Assembly: GCA_014155875.1 (NCBI GenBank)
Contig: JACEFZ010027952.1
Span: 207,501 to 271,500, forward strand
Reading direction: 5' to 3'
Length of the DNA: 64,000 nucleotides
Source of the DNA: Cepaea nemoralis
Lineage: Eukaryota; Mollusca; Gastropoda; Stylommatophora; Helicidae
In this document: in pieces, positions 46,553 through 57,539 of the stretch
Layout of the letters: each line of letters opens with the position of its first letter
Numbering within the stretch: the first letter of the stretch is position 1
The notes under the pieces: generated by a model
Databases searched by the model: none
Told to the model about the DNA's origin: nothing
The model's input: the letters and a program-made list of their open reading frames with translations, nothing else
Position numbers and translations under genes: made by a program

Positions 46553-47782
46553 CGGTGGAACCTCGCTTAACGAGCATAATTTGTTCCAGAACCTTACTCG
46601 CAAAGTGAAACATTCGTTAAGCGAAACAGTTTTCCCCATACAAATTAATGTAAAATACGATAATGCGTTCCATGCCGAAAAAATACTCAAAATATTTTGT
46701 ATAACGTTTATTCAAAGAAATTTATATATACATTGTTAAGGAGCATGATTCATCTTCCTCTTCTATCGCGGAATGAACGAACCTGGAATGAGAATTCGAT
46801 TTGTAGAAAACAAAAACAAAATTGAAATAATAAATTTACAATTTATAATACATACGTAATTCTTTTTTACTAGAAAGCTGTCCAGAGAAATTTGTTTTTG
46901 CTGACGCTTCAGAATTTGGTGGAAATGCAACACAGCATTATCATTAAATAAATTAGTAGCTCTCATAACCACTGCCTTATTAGGGTGGTGGTTCTCAATG
47001 TACGATGCGACAGTTTCCCGTGCTTTCAGCATTTCTCTTATTGCGCCAGAAGATTGTTGGTTTGCTGTTACCTTCTCCTCCTCCTCCTCGGACAAACTTT
47101 CCTCCACAACTTCTTGCTGTGAAACACAATGTAATTCCATAAGCTCCTCGGTGGTCAGCTCTTGGCTTTGCTCTTCCACAAGCTCATCGATATCTTTGTT
47201 ATCCACCTCCAGTCCCATGATCTTGGCCAAAGACACAATCTCGTTGACTACAGCCTCCACAGGTACTGTCTCAAACCCCTCAAAGCCACATTCGACAACG
47301 CTCTCCGGCCAAAGCTTCTTCCAAGCAGAAGTGAGAGTTCTCTTGGTAACCCCTTCCCACGCCTTTTTGATCATCTTGAGGCAGGCAACGATGTGGAAGT
47401 GATATTTCCAAAACTCTCTGAGGGTGAGATTGGTCCCTTCAGTCACCTCAAAACAACACTCGAAGAGCACTTTAGTGTAGAGCTTCTTAAAGTTAGAAAT
47501 AACCTGCTGGTCCATAGACTGGAGTAAGGGAGTAGTGTTGAGAGGCAGAAACTGGATCTTGATCAATTTAAATTCTTCAAGAAGGTCATCTTGTAGTCCT
47601 GGAGGATGGGCAGGAGCGTTGTCCATAACAAGCAAGATTCCGACAATCCGGGACTTCCCCTCCCCTCGTCACTCATTATGCGAAACATCACTCGTTCAGC
47701 GAGTCATTTTTTTTACAATTTATTTTGCTCGTTATGCGAATTACTCGTTATGCGAGGTGCTCGTTAAGCGAGGGTTCCACTG
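46553..47782 (-). mobile_element. Truncated pogo/Tigger-type DNA transposon
   Basis: Terminal inverted repeats cggtggaacctcgcttaacg and (minus strand) cagtggaaccctcgcttaac, each followed by further gcataacgag/gcgaaac motifs, flanked by TA (46551-46552 and 47783-47784). At 1230 bp it is shorter than a full element: the N-terminal DNA-binding half of the transposase is missing. Confidence 0.92.
46763..47635 (-). pseudogene. Tigger/pogo DDE transposase, C-terminal part
   Basis: 290 open codons. MLVMDNAPAHP contains the second catalytic Asp; LPLNTTPLLQSMDQQVISNF is the conserved DDE-domain segment typical of pogo/Tigger; then a long acidic tail with EESLSEEEEEKV. The first catalytic Asp and the CENP-B-like HTH lie in the deleted part, so it cannot act alone. 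Confidence 0.88.
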
Positions 47783-47789
47783 TACTATT

Positions 47790-48300
47790 CTCAGGTTTTC
47801 TCACTGAGCAGACTACTGCAACACACACTGTATTCATTACGGAATTAAAGAGTATGCTTAGTAAGGTGGAGAAAGGAATGTTTCGTGCGGAATGGCTATC
47901 GTCGCTTCAGAGGTCACAGATTGTGAGAATTGTATGGATTTTTTGCCCTAGCCATGTGGGAGTGCGAGGAATGAACATGCTGATAGGCTAGCAGGGAATG
48001 CACCTCTTGATGGTAGATTGCCTATGGAGAAGGAGGAGGTGGTCGTGCACTTGTGGGACCAGGTGGAGAAGGTGGGGGGGGGGGGGGGGAGAGAGACTCA
48101 GAACCCGTATGTGGAAAGAATGAGTTTGCTGGGGATTGGCAGGGGGTCTGGAAGAATCTCAAAACTGAGAGGTAAGACCAGGAGAACTTTAAATCAGATA
48201 GCGGTGGGAACTATTAGTAGTATAACTTTTCGCTGGCTGTTGAATGAAGGGACGGAGCACGTATGGGAATGTCCTGAGTGCATTGATGTCGGTTCTTAAC
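47790..48300 (+). pseudogene. RNase H LINE tail downstream of the Tigger insertion
   Basis: SMLSKVEKGMFRAEWLSSLQ, RIVWIFCPSHVGVRG, a frameshift, then KLRGKTRRTLNQIAVGTISS and EHVWECPECIDVGS, stop, then aactcaactcaactc. The piece 46456-46550 on the other side of the Tigger element may be its 5' continuation. Confidence 0.8.
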
Positions 48301-48639
48301 TCAACTCAACTCTCACTGTCTGTCCTTTCCTGTGCTAGTGTCTTTTCTTCACCTCTCGATTCACTGGTATGTTGATTTATTTAGTTGTTTCGGGATTAGG
48401 GTTTTGCAGATGGTATGTGTCAAGTTTTCTCCATGAGCTCCACATTGGTGATTCTATCAGAACAATTTTAATCCATCAATTTTTTTTTTTTTTTTGCTAG
48501 TATCATTTAAATAAAGTTGGTAATTTATTTGGAATTGTTTCAATCTTACTCTATATTTTTTATCCACACAGTAGTACTGATAAAATATTAGGCAAAGAAT
48601 AAATCACCAGAAAACGAGAAGTCATGATATGACATAACT

Positions 48640-48866
48640 TGGTATGATATATTACAATGATATATTCTAAGTATAGAGCTCAGTTTAATGTTCTTTGACT
48701 TCCACAAACGTTCTAGTGCTAGCATAGCTTCTCCTGCTTCTTGTATTCTTATTCTGATATCCTTATCTGTTCCCTTATCTGTGGTTGTGGGGGATAGATG
48801 ATTGATACACTGCCCTAATGGTGGTGGGGCTATTCCATCCCTGTCTTTATTTGTAAAATTTATCAC
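48640..48866 (-). pseudogene. LINE RT thumb-region fragment
   Basis: DIRIRIQEAGEAMLALERLW, KSKNIKLSSILRIYHCNI: the segment after the RT core (RIxKAxxAxxxLxxxW...KxxxYxxxV) of non-LTR elements. Confidence 0.65.
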
Positions 48867-48989
48867 AATGGATCACATCAGGTTTTCTATAACCTGAGGT
48901 GGGTGTGCTAGCCTCAAGCCAATCTGCCACCCCTGCCCCACATATGATGGGAAACACATGCTTGCGGATAATTATAATTACTTCTGCAC

Positions 48990-50440
48990 CCTGGCATGGC
49001 ATATGACATGACATGATAAAACATGGTGTGGTAAAACATGGTGTGGTAAAACATGGTTTGTAAAACATGATGAAATATGATGTGGTATAACACTGTGGTA
49101 AAACATGGTGTGGTTAAACATGATGCGGTATAACATGGTGTGGTAAAACATGGTGTGGTAAAACATGGTGTGGTAAAACATGGTGTGGTAAAACATGGTG
49201 TGGTAAAACATGGTATGGTAAAACATGATGTGGTAAAACATGGTGTGGTAAAGCATGGTGTGGTAAAACATGGTGAAATATGATGTGGTAAAACATGATG
49301 TGGTAAAACATGGTGTGGTAAAACATGGTGTGGTAAAACATGATGTGGTAAAACATGGTCTGGTAAAACATGGTGTGGTAAAACATGGTGTGGTAAAACA
49401 TGATGTGGTAAAACATGGTCTGGTAAAACATGATGTGGTAAAACATGGTGTGGTTAAACATGATGTGGTAAAACATGGTGTGGTAAAACATGGTGTGGTA
49501 AAACATGGTGAAATATGATGTGGTAAAACATGATGTGGTAACACATGATGTGGTAAAACATGGTGTGGTAAAACATGGTGTGGTAATACATGGTGTGGTA
49601 AAACATGATGTGGTAATACATGGTGTGGTAAAACATGATGTGGTAAAACATGGTGTGGTAAAACATGATGTGGTAAAACATGGTGTGGTAACACATGGTG
49701 TGGTAAAACATGATTTTATAAAACATGATTTTGTAAAACATGATATGGTAACACATGGTGTAACATATGATGTGGTAAAACATTATGTGGTAACACATGA
49801 TGTGGTAAAACATGATGTGGTAAAACATGATGTGGTAACACATGATGTGGTAAAACATGGTGTGGTAAAACATGATGTGGTAAAACATGATGTGGTAAAA
49901 CATGGTGTGGTAAAACATGGTGTGGTAAAACATGATGTTGTAAAACATGGTCTGGTAAAACATGGTGTGGTAAAACATGGTGTAGTAAAACATGGTGTGG
50001 TAAAACATGATGTTGTAAAACATGGTCTGGTAAAACATGATGTGGTAAAACATGGTGTGGTTAAACATGATGTGGTAAAACATGGTGTGGTAAAACATGG
50101 TGAAATATGATGTGGTAAAACATGATGTGGTAAAACATGGTGTGGTAAAACATGGTGTGGTAATACATGGTGTGGTAAAACATGATGTGGTAATACATGG
50201 TGTGGTAAAACATGATGTTGTAAAACATGGTGTGGTAAAACATGATGTGGTAAAACATGGTGTGGTAACACATGGTGTGGTAAAACATGATTTTGTAAAA
50301 CATGATGTGGTAACACATGGTGTAACATATGATGTGGTAAAACATGATGTGGTAACACATGATGTGGTAAAACATGGTGTGGTAAAACATGGTGTGGTAA
50401 AACATGGTGTGATAAAACATGTTGTGGTAAAACATTGTGT
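48990..50440. repeat. 15-bp tandem array
   Basis: About 96 units of aaaacatggtgtggt / aaaacatgatgtggt. The marker catggtgaaatatgatgtgg recurs at 49265, 49504 and 50096; the last two are 592 bases apart within nearly identical blocks. Confidence 0.95.
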
Positions 50441-50445
50441 GGTTT

Positions 50446-50612
50446 GTTTGTTTGGTGCTCCCTTGCTTTGAACTCAAGCGTAGTCCATACACATATTTAT
50501 AGTAGTAGATGGACTGAATGTTTGCGTGTGGATTAGCTTTCCCTATTATCAGTGTCCCTCGCCATCAGGCGAACCCACTCCTGACTTCAGAGGCTCTCGT
50601 ATCAGATCTTCT
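50446..50612 (-). mobile_element. SINE family B copy (3' body)
   Basis: gtgctcccttgctttgaact, gtggattagctttccctatt and cgccatcaggcgaac are the inverted family B body. Confidence 0.7.
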
Positions 50613-50835
50613 TTGATGTAGCGCCAGTAGTTGGAAGTTGATTCTAACGAGATGGCCAAACCATAATCTCTTCTTCCGTTCAATAAATGTATCACAAGGT
50701 GCTTATCCAACTGTCTGTCTGGCAACATCATTTCTTACTCAGCCTCGGATAGTTAAGTTGGCAGCTCTCCTCAAGCATCTCATCTCACAGGTGTTAATTT
50801 TGCATAAGCGTGATTTAGATAATGTCCAACTTTGA
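50612..50835 (-). pseudogene. LINE RT C-terminal fragment
   Basis: Minus strand: MRCLRRAANLTIRG, VRNDVARQTVG, then CDTFIERKKRLWFGHLVRIN, the usual C-terminal GHxxR segment. Degraded by stops. Confidence 0.6.
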
Positions 50836-51001
50836 CATTGGCAGCATAGGCTTGGCGTGAATATGTTAATTATCTTCTGTCGTTTTGCAGATATAGCGAT
50901 ATTTGGATGTTTAAGTATGGGTGATAGTTGATATATATATCCTGCTTTTTGACATTTGTCATCACATTTTGTTAATGTTAATTTATTTGTTTCTTGCCCA
51001 G

Positions 51002-51076
51002 GCGATTCCGAAATAATAGGCTGAAACTGACAAACAATTCACTTGAAGAGCAGTATTATGATAAAGTCGCATATCT
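51002..51076 (+). CDS. GRL101-like receptor, exon 10 (first LRR)
   Basis: Acceptor ttcttgcccag|gc and donor atatct|gtaagt give 75 bases in phase 2-2. With the two bases of exon 9 it reads LRFRNNRLKL and ends DKVAYL. It has the N/L spacing of an LRR (RNNRL) but is one codon longer than the following 72-base units and less regular. Confidence 0.82.
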
Positions 51077-51354
51077 GTAAGTTTCTCATACAACAACGCA
51101 ATCATTATGTGTGTGAATACGTGTACTTGTTGGTGTGTATCAACTTCATACATGGATCCGTGTGTGTGTGTATGCGAGAGTGAGTGAGTGTGGTAACAGA
51201 GAAAGAGTGAGTGAAGTGAGTTATTGGGTTGGTGGGTGGGTGCTGCGTGCAGTTAGTGGGTGGGTGGGTCAGTCAGTCATTCATTCAGTCAATTAGGAAG
51301 TGAGTGAGTGAGTGAGTGAAGGAGGGAGGTAGGGAAGGAGGGAGGAGAGTGTTC

Positions 51355-51570
51355 TGTAACTATGATACCGCACCTTATCTTACGTTCTGTAACAATTATG
51401 CTGCACATTGTCACACGTTCTGTAACAACTATTCTGCACATTATAACACGTTCTGTAACGATTAAGCTGCACATTATCACACGTTCTGTAACAACTATGC
51501 TGCACATTGTCACACGTTTTGTAACAATTAAGTTGCACATTGTCACACGTTCTACTACCAGATTTCGAGA
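51355..51570. repeat. ~32-bp tandem array
   Basis: Six copies of acgttctgtaacaactatgc tgcacattgtcac. Confidence 0.88.
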
Positions 51571-51861
51571 TATTCTTGTCTGATGAACAAAAACAACAAC
51601 AACAACAACAACAACACATGCACACATACACATAAACATGCATTCACTCACTTACACACATTCACAAACTCACTCTCTCACACACACTCCCTCATAATAC
51701 TCACACACTCACAGATACAATCACCCATACACACATATACTCACACACACAATCACTCACAGAGACTCAAGCTACATAGACACACACACACACATAGACA
51801 CACACACATAAAGACACACTCATTCAGACATTCTCACTCGGGCACACTCACACAAGCACAC

Positions 51862-51864
<3 letters not shown>

Positions 51865-51936
<72 letters not shown>

Positions 51937-51955
51937 AGCACACGCGCGCGCTCGA

Positions 51956-51990
<35 letters not shown>
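51865..51990. repeat. (TC)n then (CA)n microsatellite
   Basis: Direct dinucleotide runs. Confidence 0.95.
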
Positions 51991-51993
<3 letters not shown>

Positions 51994-52104
51994 GTATATA
52001 TATAAAATACTAAAGTAACAGAATAACTTAAATGATAATTGACATCATTATATATGTTACTTCGGCTGTATACAGTTTGTTAAACCTAACTTTATTTAAA
52101 TAAA

Positions 52105-52311
52105 CTCAAAATGTCTAATATTTGTAATGTCCATTTCTTCTGTCTGTAATTGTATAATATTTATAATGTCCATTTCTCCTGTCTGTACTTGTTTAATATT
52201 TGCAATGTCCATATTTCTCCTGTCTGTATCTGTAAAATATGTGTTATTTTAACCATTTTAATTAAAATAAAAATATTTAATATTTGTAATGTCAATTTCT
52301 TCTGTCTGCAG
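52105..52311. repeat. ~40-bp repeats of the exon 11 acceptor region
   Basis: taatatttgtaatgtccatt tcttctgtctg occurs at about 52115, 52154, 52193 and finally 52279, where it ends in the true tctgcag. The first three end in tctgta and so have no AG. Confidence 0.85.
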
Positions 52312-52383
52312 AGACTTAAGTAATAACTCCCTGACTGAGATTCCAGTTCACATATTTGACACAATATGGCAGCTGACCTATTT
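52312..52383 (+). CDS. GRL101-like receptor, exon 11 (LRR)
   Basis: Acceptor tctgtctgcag|ag and donor ctattt|gtaagt give exactly 72 bases in phase 2-2, one LRR: LDLSNNSLTEIP, then HIFDTIWQLTYL. One LRR per 72-base phase-2 exon is the typical arrangement in LRR-containing GPCR genes. Degenerate copies of the preceding intron end lie just upstream. Confidence 0.95.
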
Positions 52384-52429
52384 GTAAGTAACATTTTACA
52401 TTTTAAACTAAAATACCTTGAGCATTACA

Positions 52430-52735
52430 CAATTGAAGTGGCCGAGTCACGTAATGAAGATCGTAAACTGATTAGAGTCATTAGACGTAGACAGTCACAT
52501 TTTTTGGGCATGTTATGAGAAGAAATGAATTGGAGAACTTGCTGACAACTGGTAAGATCGAAGGGAAGAGACCAAAGGGAAGACCGATAAGTAAATACCT
52601 GGATGGCTTGGCCTGGATGGCATGGTCGAGACAGGAACACAGAGCTGATCCACGATTCTGGTGATCGAGTGAGATGGCAGAACATGACTGCCCATGCTTA
52701 CCGGCATGGCACATGATGGATGGAGTCACGTAATA
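52430..52735 (+). mobile_element. LINE 3' tail fragment
   Basis: Translation: RRRQSHFLGHVMRRNELENL, LTTGKIEGKRPKGRP, KYLDGLAWMAW; ends with gcacatgatggatgg. C-terminal RT segment of a non-LTR element. Confidence 0.75.
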
Positions 52736-52979
52736 AAACATGCAGGTCCATCAATATGTGGCTGCTTTTCTGCAAATCGTGTCTTTCGTCATTGCCAACC
52801 AATCTTGATTTCCTGCCAGTTCCGCAGCCTCATAGCGCCCATCTTCGCGCTTGTTGATAGGCGCCTCTATTTCCGGAAACCATGCCTTCCTTTACAGGCT
52901 GGTGATAGAATAATCTGATCGTGTGACTTCGCTGTTCCCTATTCTCAGCGATTCTCTTTAGCTCAGTGTCTGTCTACAC

Positions 52980-53425
52980 CAACTATTCCTACTCATCTGT
53001 ATCATGTACTTCTTTTCTCTTACTGTTATGTGCTTCTTTCTTCCTCTTATCATGTACCTATTTCTTCTTCTTGTCATGTACGTCTTTTCTCTTATTGTAT
53101 TGTTCTTCTTTCTTCCTGTTATCATGTACCTATTTCTTCTTCCTGTCATGTATTTCTCTCTTCCTTTTGTCATGTACTTCTCTGTTCCTCTTGTAACATA
53201 ATTCTTTCTTCCTCATGTCATGTACTTCTTTCTTCTTCTTCTTATGTTCTTCTTTCTTCTTCGTGTCATGTACTTCTTTCTTCTGCGTGTTATATACTTC
53301 TTTATTTTTCATGTCAAATACTTCTGTCTTCTTCTTGTCATGTACTTCTCTCTTCCTCTTGTCATGTACTTCTTTATTCCTTCTGTCATGTACTTCTTTA
53401 TTCCTTCTGTCATGTTATGTTACTG
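52980..53425. repeat. ~24-bp array (cttcttgtcatgtacttcttt)
   Basis: About 18 imperfect units. Confidence 0.88.
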
Positions 53426-53454
53426 TCTCTTACTGTCTCTCACTGTCTCTTGTC

Positions 53455-53785
53455 ATGATCCACCCATGCTGTCAAGTGTACGGGTTGGGAAGCCTAAGCT
53501 TGCATGTCAAAGCCAGACCTTTTGCCTTGATTTTAGCCTCTGTGCTTCTTTAGTGTACCCTGTTGTTGTCTATCCGTCATTTTCTCGGCCTTCCTCTGGC
53601 CCTCTTCAGATCTTGTTTTTGATTGTATCTTCTTATTACTAGTTGATCATGTTTTATTCTCATAAGATGTCCGAACGACTTTATTTGTAGCCTCTCATTT
53701 CATAGTCTGTTTATTTTGGAAACCCAGAAGTCTTTCTCCAGTAGTTCACCTCGTATCCTCAGACAAATCACTCTAATTCTGATTG
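53455..53785 (-). pseudogene. LINE RT C-terminal fragment
   Basis: Minus strand: RLQIKSFGHLMRIKHDQLVI, RRYNQKQDLKRARGRPRK, stop, IDNN. Non-LTR C-terminal segment, probably another lineage. Confidence 0.7.
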
Positions 53786-54057
53786 GTCTATAAAAATGGG
53801 GAGGCTATCTGTATGTGGCCAATAAACATACAGATTGGTAAAATGAATTCTTTATTTTCTTTATCTCTCAGATAAATGAGCGTTTTAGTAAGTTAAGTGT
53901 ATAACGGTTAATATAAAGTATCTTCTACCAATGTAATTTTTTTCTCTATTCCTGCAGGTGCTTATCTTTGATTTTTGTTGTTATAATGTATCCTGCAATC
54001 CTTTGGATGTTGGTAATTTATTTCTTCTACTTTTTGTCTTTTTTTTTTTTTTTGTAG

Positions 54058-54129
54058 ACACCTTGGAGACAACAATTTGACCATCTTGAAAAACGGAACA
54101 TTTCATCGCTTGTCTATGTTGAGACAGCT
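54058..54129 (+). CDS. GRL101-like receptor, exon 12 (LRR)
   Basis: Acceptor in a long T tract (ttttgtag|ac) and donor cagct|gtaagt give 72 bases in phase 2-2: LHLGDNNLTILKNGTF then HRLSMLRQL. Contains a possible N-glycosylation site (NGT) and another in NLT. Confidence 0.95.
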
Positions 54130-54184
54130 GTAAGTTCCAGACAACTTGTGCTTGTGACGAACTGTTCACCATTACATTCAATGT

Positions 54185-54385
54185 ATTTTACTGCTATTAA
54201 TAGATTCAGTGCCAAACAAAAAAGTAGGTTTGCACCAACAAAAATGGGTGACGAAAAGTGGGAAGTTAATAATATGGTAGTATATTGTATTGATTTGATT
54301 GTATATCAAATTATACTGTATACAAGCTCGTGGTGGATACAGGAAGTCGCGTGAGATGATTAATCATCCCATGACAATTAATCAT
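54185..54385 (+). mobile_element. TTAA-family element copy
   Basis: ttaatagattcagtgccaaa, aagtaggtttgcacc, then ggaagtcgcgtgagatgatt aatcatccc. Carries a single copy of the unit expanded at 2328-2640. Confidence 0.65.
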
Positions 54386-54661
54386 TTACACAACACTTTA
54401 GTTTTTTGTCCAGTTGGACATGCTTACTGTCGGATTGGGGCTGCAGATTTACTTGACCAAGGAATATATTCATATATGTGTTAAATAATGGGATCTGTCT
54501 TTCTGTCTGCCTTACTGTCTGTCTGTTCTTATCTATCTGTATGTCTGTCTGCCTGTCTGTCTACTTGCCTGCCTGCTGGTCTTTCTGTCTGTCTTGTCTT
54601 CCAGTCTGTATATCGTGTATGGCTGTTCTGTTCAGTTCTGTCAGCCTTGTCTTCCATCCTG

Positions 54662-55030
54662 TTGAGTTGAGTTGAGTTGAGTTAAGAACTGACATCACTG
54701 CACTCAGGACATTCTCATGCATGCTCCGTCCTCTCGTTCAACAGCCAGCGAAGAGTCATACTACTAATCGTTCCCACCGCTATCTGATTAAAAGTTCTCC
54801 TGGTCTTCCCTCTCAGTTTTGAGATTCTTCCAGAACCCCTGCCGATCCCTCGCAATCTCATTCTTTCCACATATGGGTTCTCAATCTGTTCCTCCGCCTT
54901 CTCCGCCTGGTCCCACAAGCACACGACCACCTCCTCCTTGTCTATAGGCAAACTAACACCAAGAGGTGCATTCCCTGCTAGTCTATCAGCCTTGTCTTCC
55001 ATCCTATCCATATTGTATGTTCGTCTGGCC
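54662..55030 (-). pseudogene. RNase H LINE tail
   Basis: Minus strand: DKADRLAGNAPLGVSLPIDK, GRISKLRGKTRRTFNQIAVG, TISSMTLRWLLNERTEHA, a break, then the CPECSDVSS-like end and a gttgagttgagttgag tail. Close to 47790-48300. Confidence 0.78.
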
Positions 55031-55084
55031 TGTCTGTCTGCCAGTCTGTAAGTTATGTCTGCCATCGTGTCTGTCTATCAAGCA

Positions 55085-56276
55085 ACAATACAAGGTTAAC
55101 ATCATTGCACCTATATTTAAAACATTATTAATTTCATGAGCATGTCATATCTACCAGACATCTATGTTTAAAACATCATTAAAATCATGAGTATGTTATA
55201 TCTACCAGACATCTATATTTAAAGCATCAATAAAATTATGAAGATGTTATATCTACCAGACATCTATATTTAAAACATTATTCATTTCATGAGCATGTCA
55301 TATCTACCAGACATCTATATTTAAAACATCAATAAAATCATGAGTTTGTTATATCTACCAGACATCTATATTTAAAACATCATCAATAAAATCATGAATA
55401 TGTTATATGTACCAGACATCTATTGTCAACAACTCATGTGTCAGGCATCATCGGATTACTTCTTCCACACCACACAAGAAACTTGCAAGTCGTGTGAAAG
55501 GAATTGAATCGTACATTTTATTGCCGTTGGCTCTTTACAAGTACATACCAGTCGCTATCAAACCACACACAAAGCCACAGAATTGCCTATCACTAGTTTC
55601 CTAAACCCTATCGCTAATCTCTATCTATTTGGTTACACAAAACTCCTATCAATATCTAACGATCTGCTCTCTACAATGTCAGTCCCCGGTCTGACGAGTT
55701 GGCTCGCGTGGTTACACACCACGCGGAAGAACCTTGACGTGTCCTTCGGCTCTCTGCGTGCCGTGGTGCTTGGCACGCTGACATCAGCTGTCTCTTGGTG
55801 AGTTGCAATCGTGGCTATTATGTAGGCGTGATTCTGTCGTGACCAGAGTGCTGATTATGTGGTCAACGTCTCCATGTCTCATGAGAGAACTAGTTAATAG
55901 TCCCCCATTCTCTCACCTACCCTACCACTGCATAACCTCTATTCTATTTGAGGTTGACCACTCTTCCCGTTGGTGTTCTATCTTGGGGCATACCTCCGCC
56001 CCTTCTATTGCAGTCTTTGACATCTATATTTAAAACATCATCAATAAAATCATGAATATGTTATATCTACCAGAAATCTATATTTAAAACATCAATAAAA
56101 TCATAGGTATGTTATATCTACCAGACATCTATATTTAAAACATCAATAAAATCATGGGCATGCTATATGTACCAGACATCTATATGTAAAACATCAATAA
56201 AATCATTAGCATGTTACATCTACCAATATCTGTAGTTAAAACATCAATAAAATCCTGAGTTTGTTATATCTACCAG
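55085..56276. repeat. ~51-bp array of exon 13 acceptor copies
   Basis: Units ttatatctaccagacatcta tatttaaaacatcaataaaa tcatgagt. The junction taccag|acatct occurs at about 55157, 55208, 55260, 55312, 55363 and 55415 and, after a 599-bp insertion, near 56074, 56126 and 56178, before the true acceptor at 56276. Translating from a copy in the exon's phase gives LHLYLKHQ then TAA. Confidence 0.92.
55424..56022. mobile_element. Solo LTR candidate, 599 bp
   Basis: Starts TGTCAA and ends TTGACA, flanked by an exact 5-bp direct repeat tctat (55419-55423 and 56023-56027), and interrupts the 51-bp array in mid-unit. TG...CA ends with a 5-bp duplication fit an LTR retrotransposon; no internal region, so recombination to a solo LTR is inferred. 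Confidence 0.82.
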
Positions 56277-56348
56277 ACATCTCGGTGGCAATAAAATCAG
56301 CACCATAGAGCCGGACACCTTCATGGCATTGCTGAGTTTAAGTAGCCT
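56277..56348 (+). CDS. GRL101-like receptor, exon 13 (LRR)
   Basis: Acceptor atatctaccag|acatct and donor gtagcct|gtaagt give 72 bases in phase 2-2: LHLGGNKISTIEPDTF then MALLSLSSL. The acceptor and the first six exon bases are part of the repeat unit of the tandem array upstream; beyond them the array ends and the exon becomes unique. Confidence 0.94.
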
Positions 56349-56699
56349 GTAAGTAGTCTCTGTGCTGCACATCAGTTTGTATGTAAATATGTGTTATTTG
56401 TTTATACGCATATTATTGTCACTTGGTGTTGTATGATGAGTAGAGGAGATAGGATGTGTCATTTCATTGCCAAACAAAAATAGTGGCAGACAGAAGAAAC
56501 TGAGTGGGAGCAGAAGGAATGAGGAAGTGATAGAGAAGGTAGAGTGAAGAAACAGTGAATCTATCACATATTCTATCCCTCCTCCCCTCTTTTACACCTG
56601 ATGTCTTGGGTGATGGGATCAGATTCCTAGCATCCTCAGGTAAGTGTGGAAAATAAGAGCGCCCATGTACATGGTGTGCATTCTGTAATCCAACTAAAC

Positions 56700-57046
56700 C
56701 AGTGGTTCTCGACCTTTTTTTGGCCCATGCACCCCTTCATCTTATGTTCAGAATGTCATTCGGCCCCTTTCATATTTCCTTCGTATACATCCCCCCTACA
56801 CATTATACGTAAAAAAGAAGCTAAATTTAATAACACATACTAGAACAAGTCTAGACATCTACATACAACGTGATTTGCGGGTCTACTTACGTTACAAAAC
56901 AAATTTCAGAATGGCAAGAAGTACAGAACCGTAAAATATGGAGAGAAAAACAGTATCAAGTAATCGGTTCTTATATTAACGCCATCTTGAAATCCCTAAA
57001 ATTTCCCTGGGGGGAGGGGGAATTCCCCACTGGTTGAGAACCACTG
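56700..57046. mobile_element. hAT-type MITE, 347 bp
   Basis: Ends cagtggttctcgacc and ggttgagaaccactg; flanks aactaaac and aactaaat match at seven of eight bases. Inverted, shorter relative of 3087-3539. Confidence 0.9.
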
Positions 57047-57314
57047 AACTAAATCAGCAAGTCAGTCAGTCAATCCACCACTCATGCTAACTTACTAGTC
57101 AACCAACCAACCGACCAATCAGTCAACTACCAATAAACCAGCAACCTAACCAACCAGCAATCCACAACGTACAATGTTGTGCTTCTCATATATATATATA
57201 CGTGTATGTGTACGAATATTTACAACCATGTTTTTATATGGAGAATTTATAGTTTTGCTTTTACATATTCAAACCATTTGTGTTATTTTTAAACGCAGCA
57301 GCCATAAACAATAG

Positions 57315-57361
57315 GTTGCACGATTTATTGCCTGGCATATTTCGCTGCATCTCGTCAGGGG
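57315..57361. repeat. Short interspersed repeat, copy 2
   Basis: Nearly identical to 452-498. Confidence 0.6.
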
Positions 57362-57539
57362 CATATATCACACATAGTCACTGCCATGGTTTGAATGTGG
57401 AGCATTTCTTTGTATTCATTTAAACAGTGATGTCATAAATACAGATTGATTTAGTGTACGGAGGCAACAGTTCTCTCACAGATGGCAGTAAAATAAAATA
57501 ACACAAAGTAATACGGCTTTACAGAAGACAGTTACGGAA

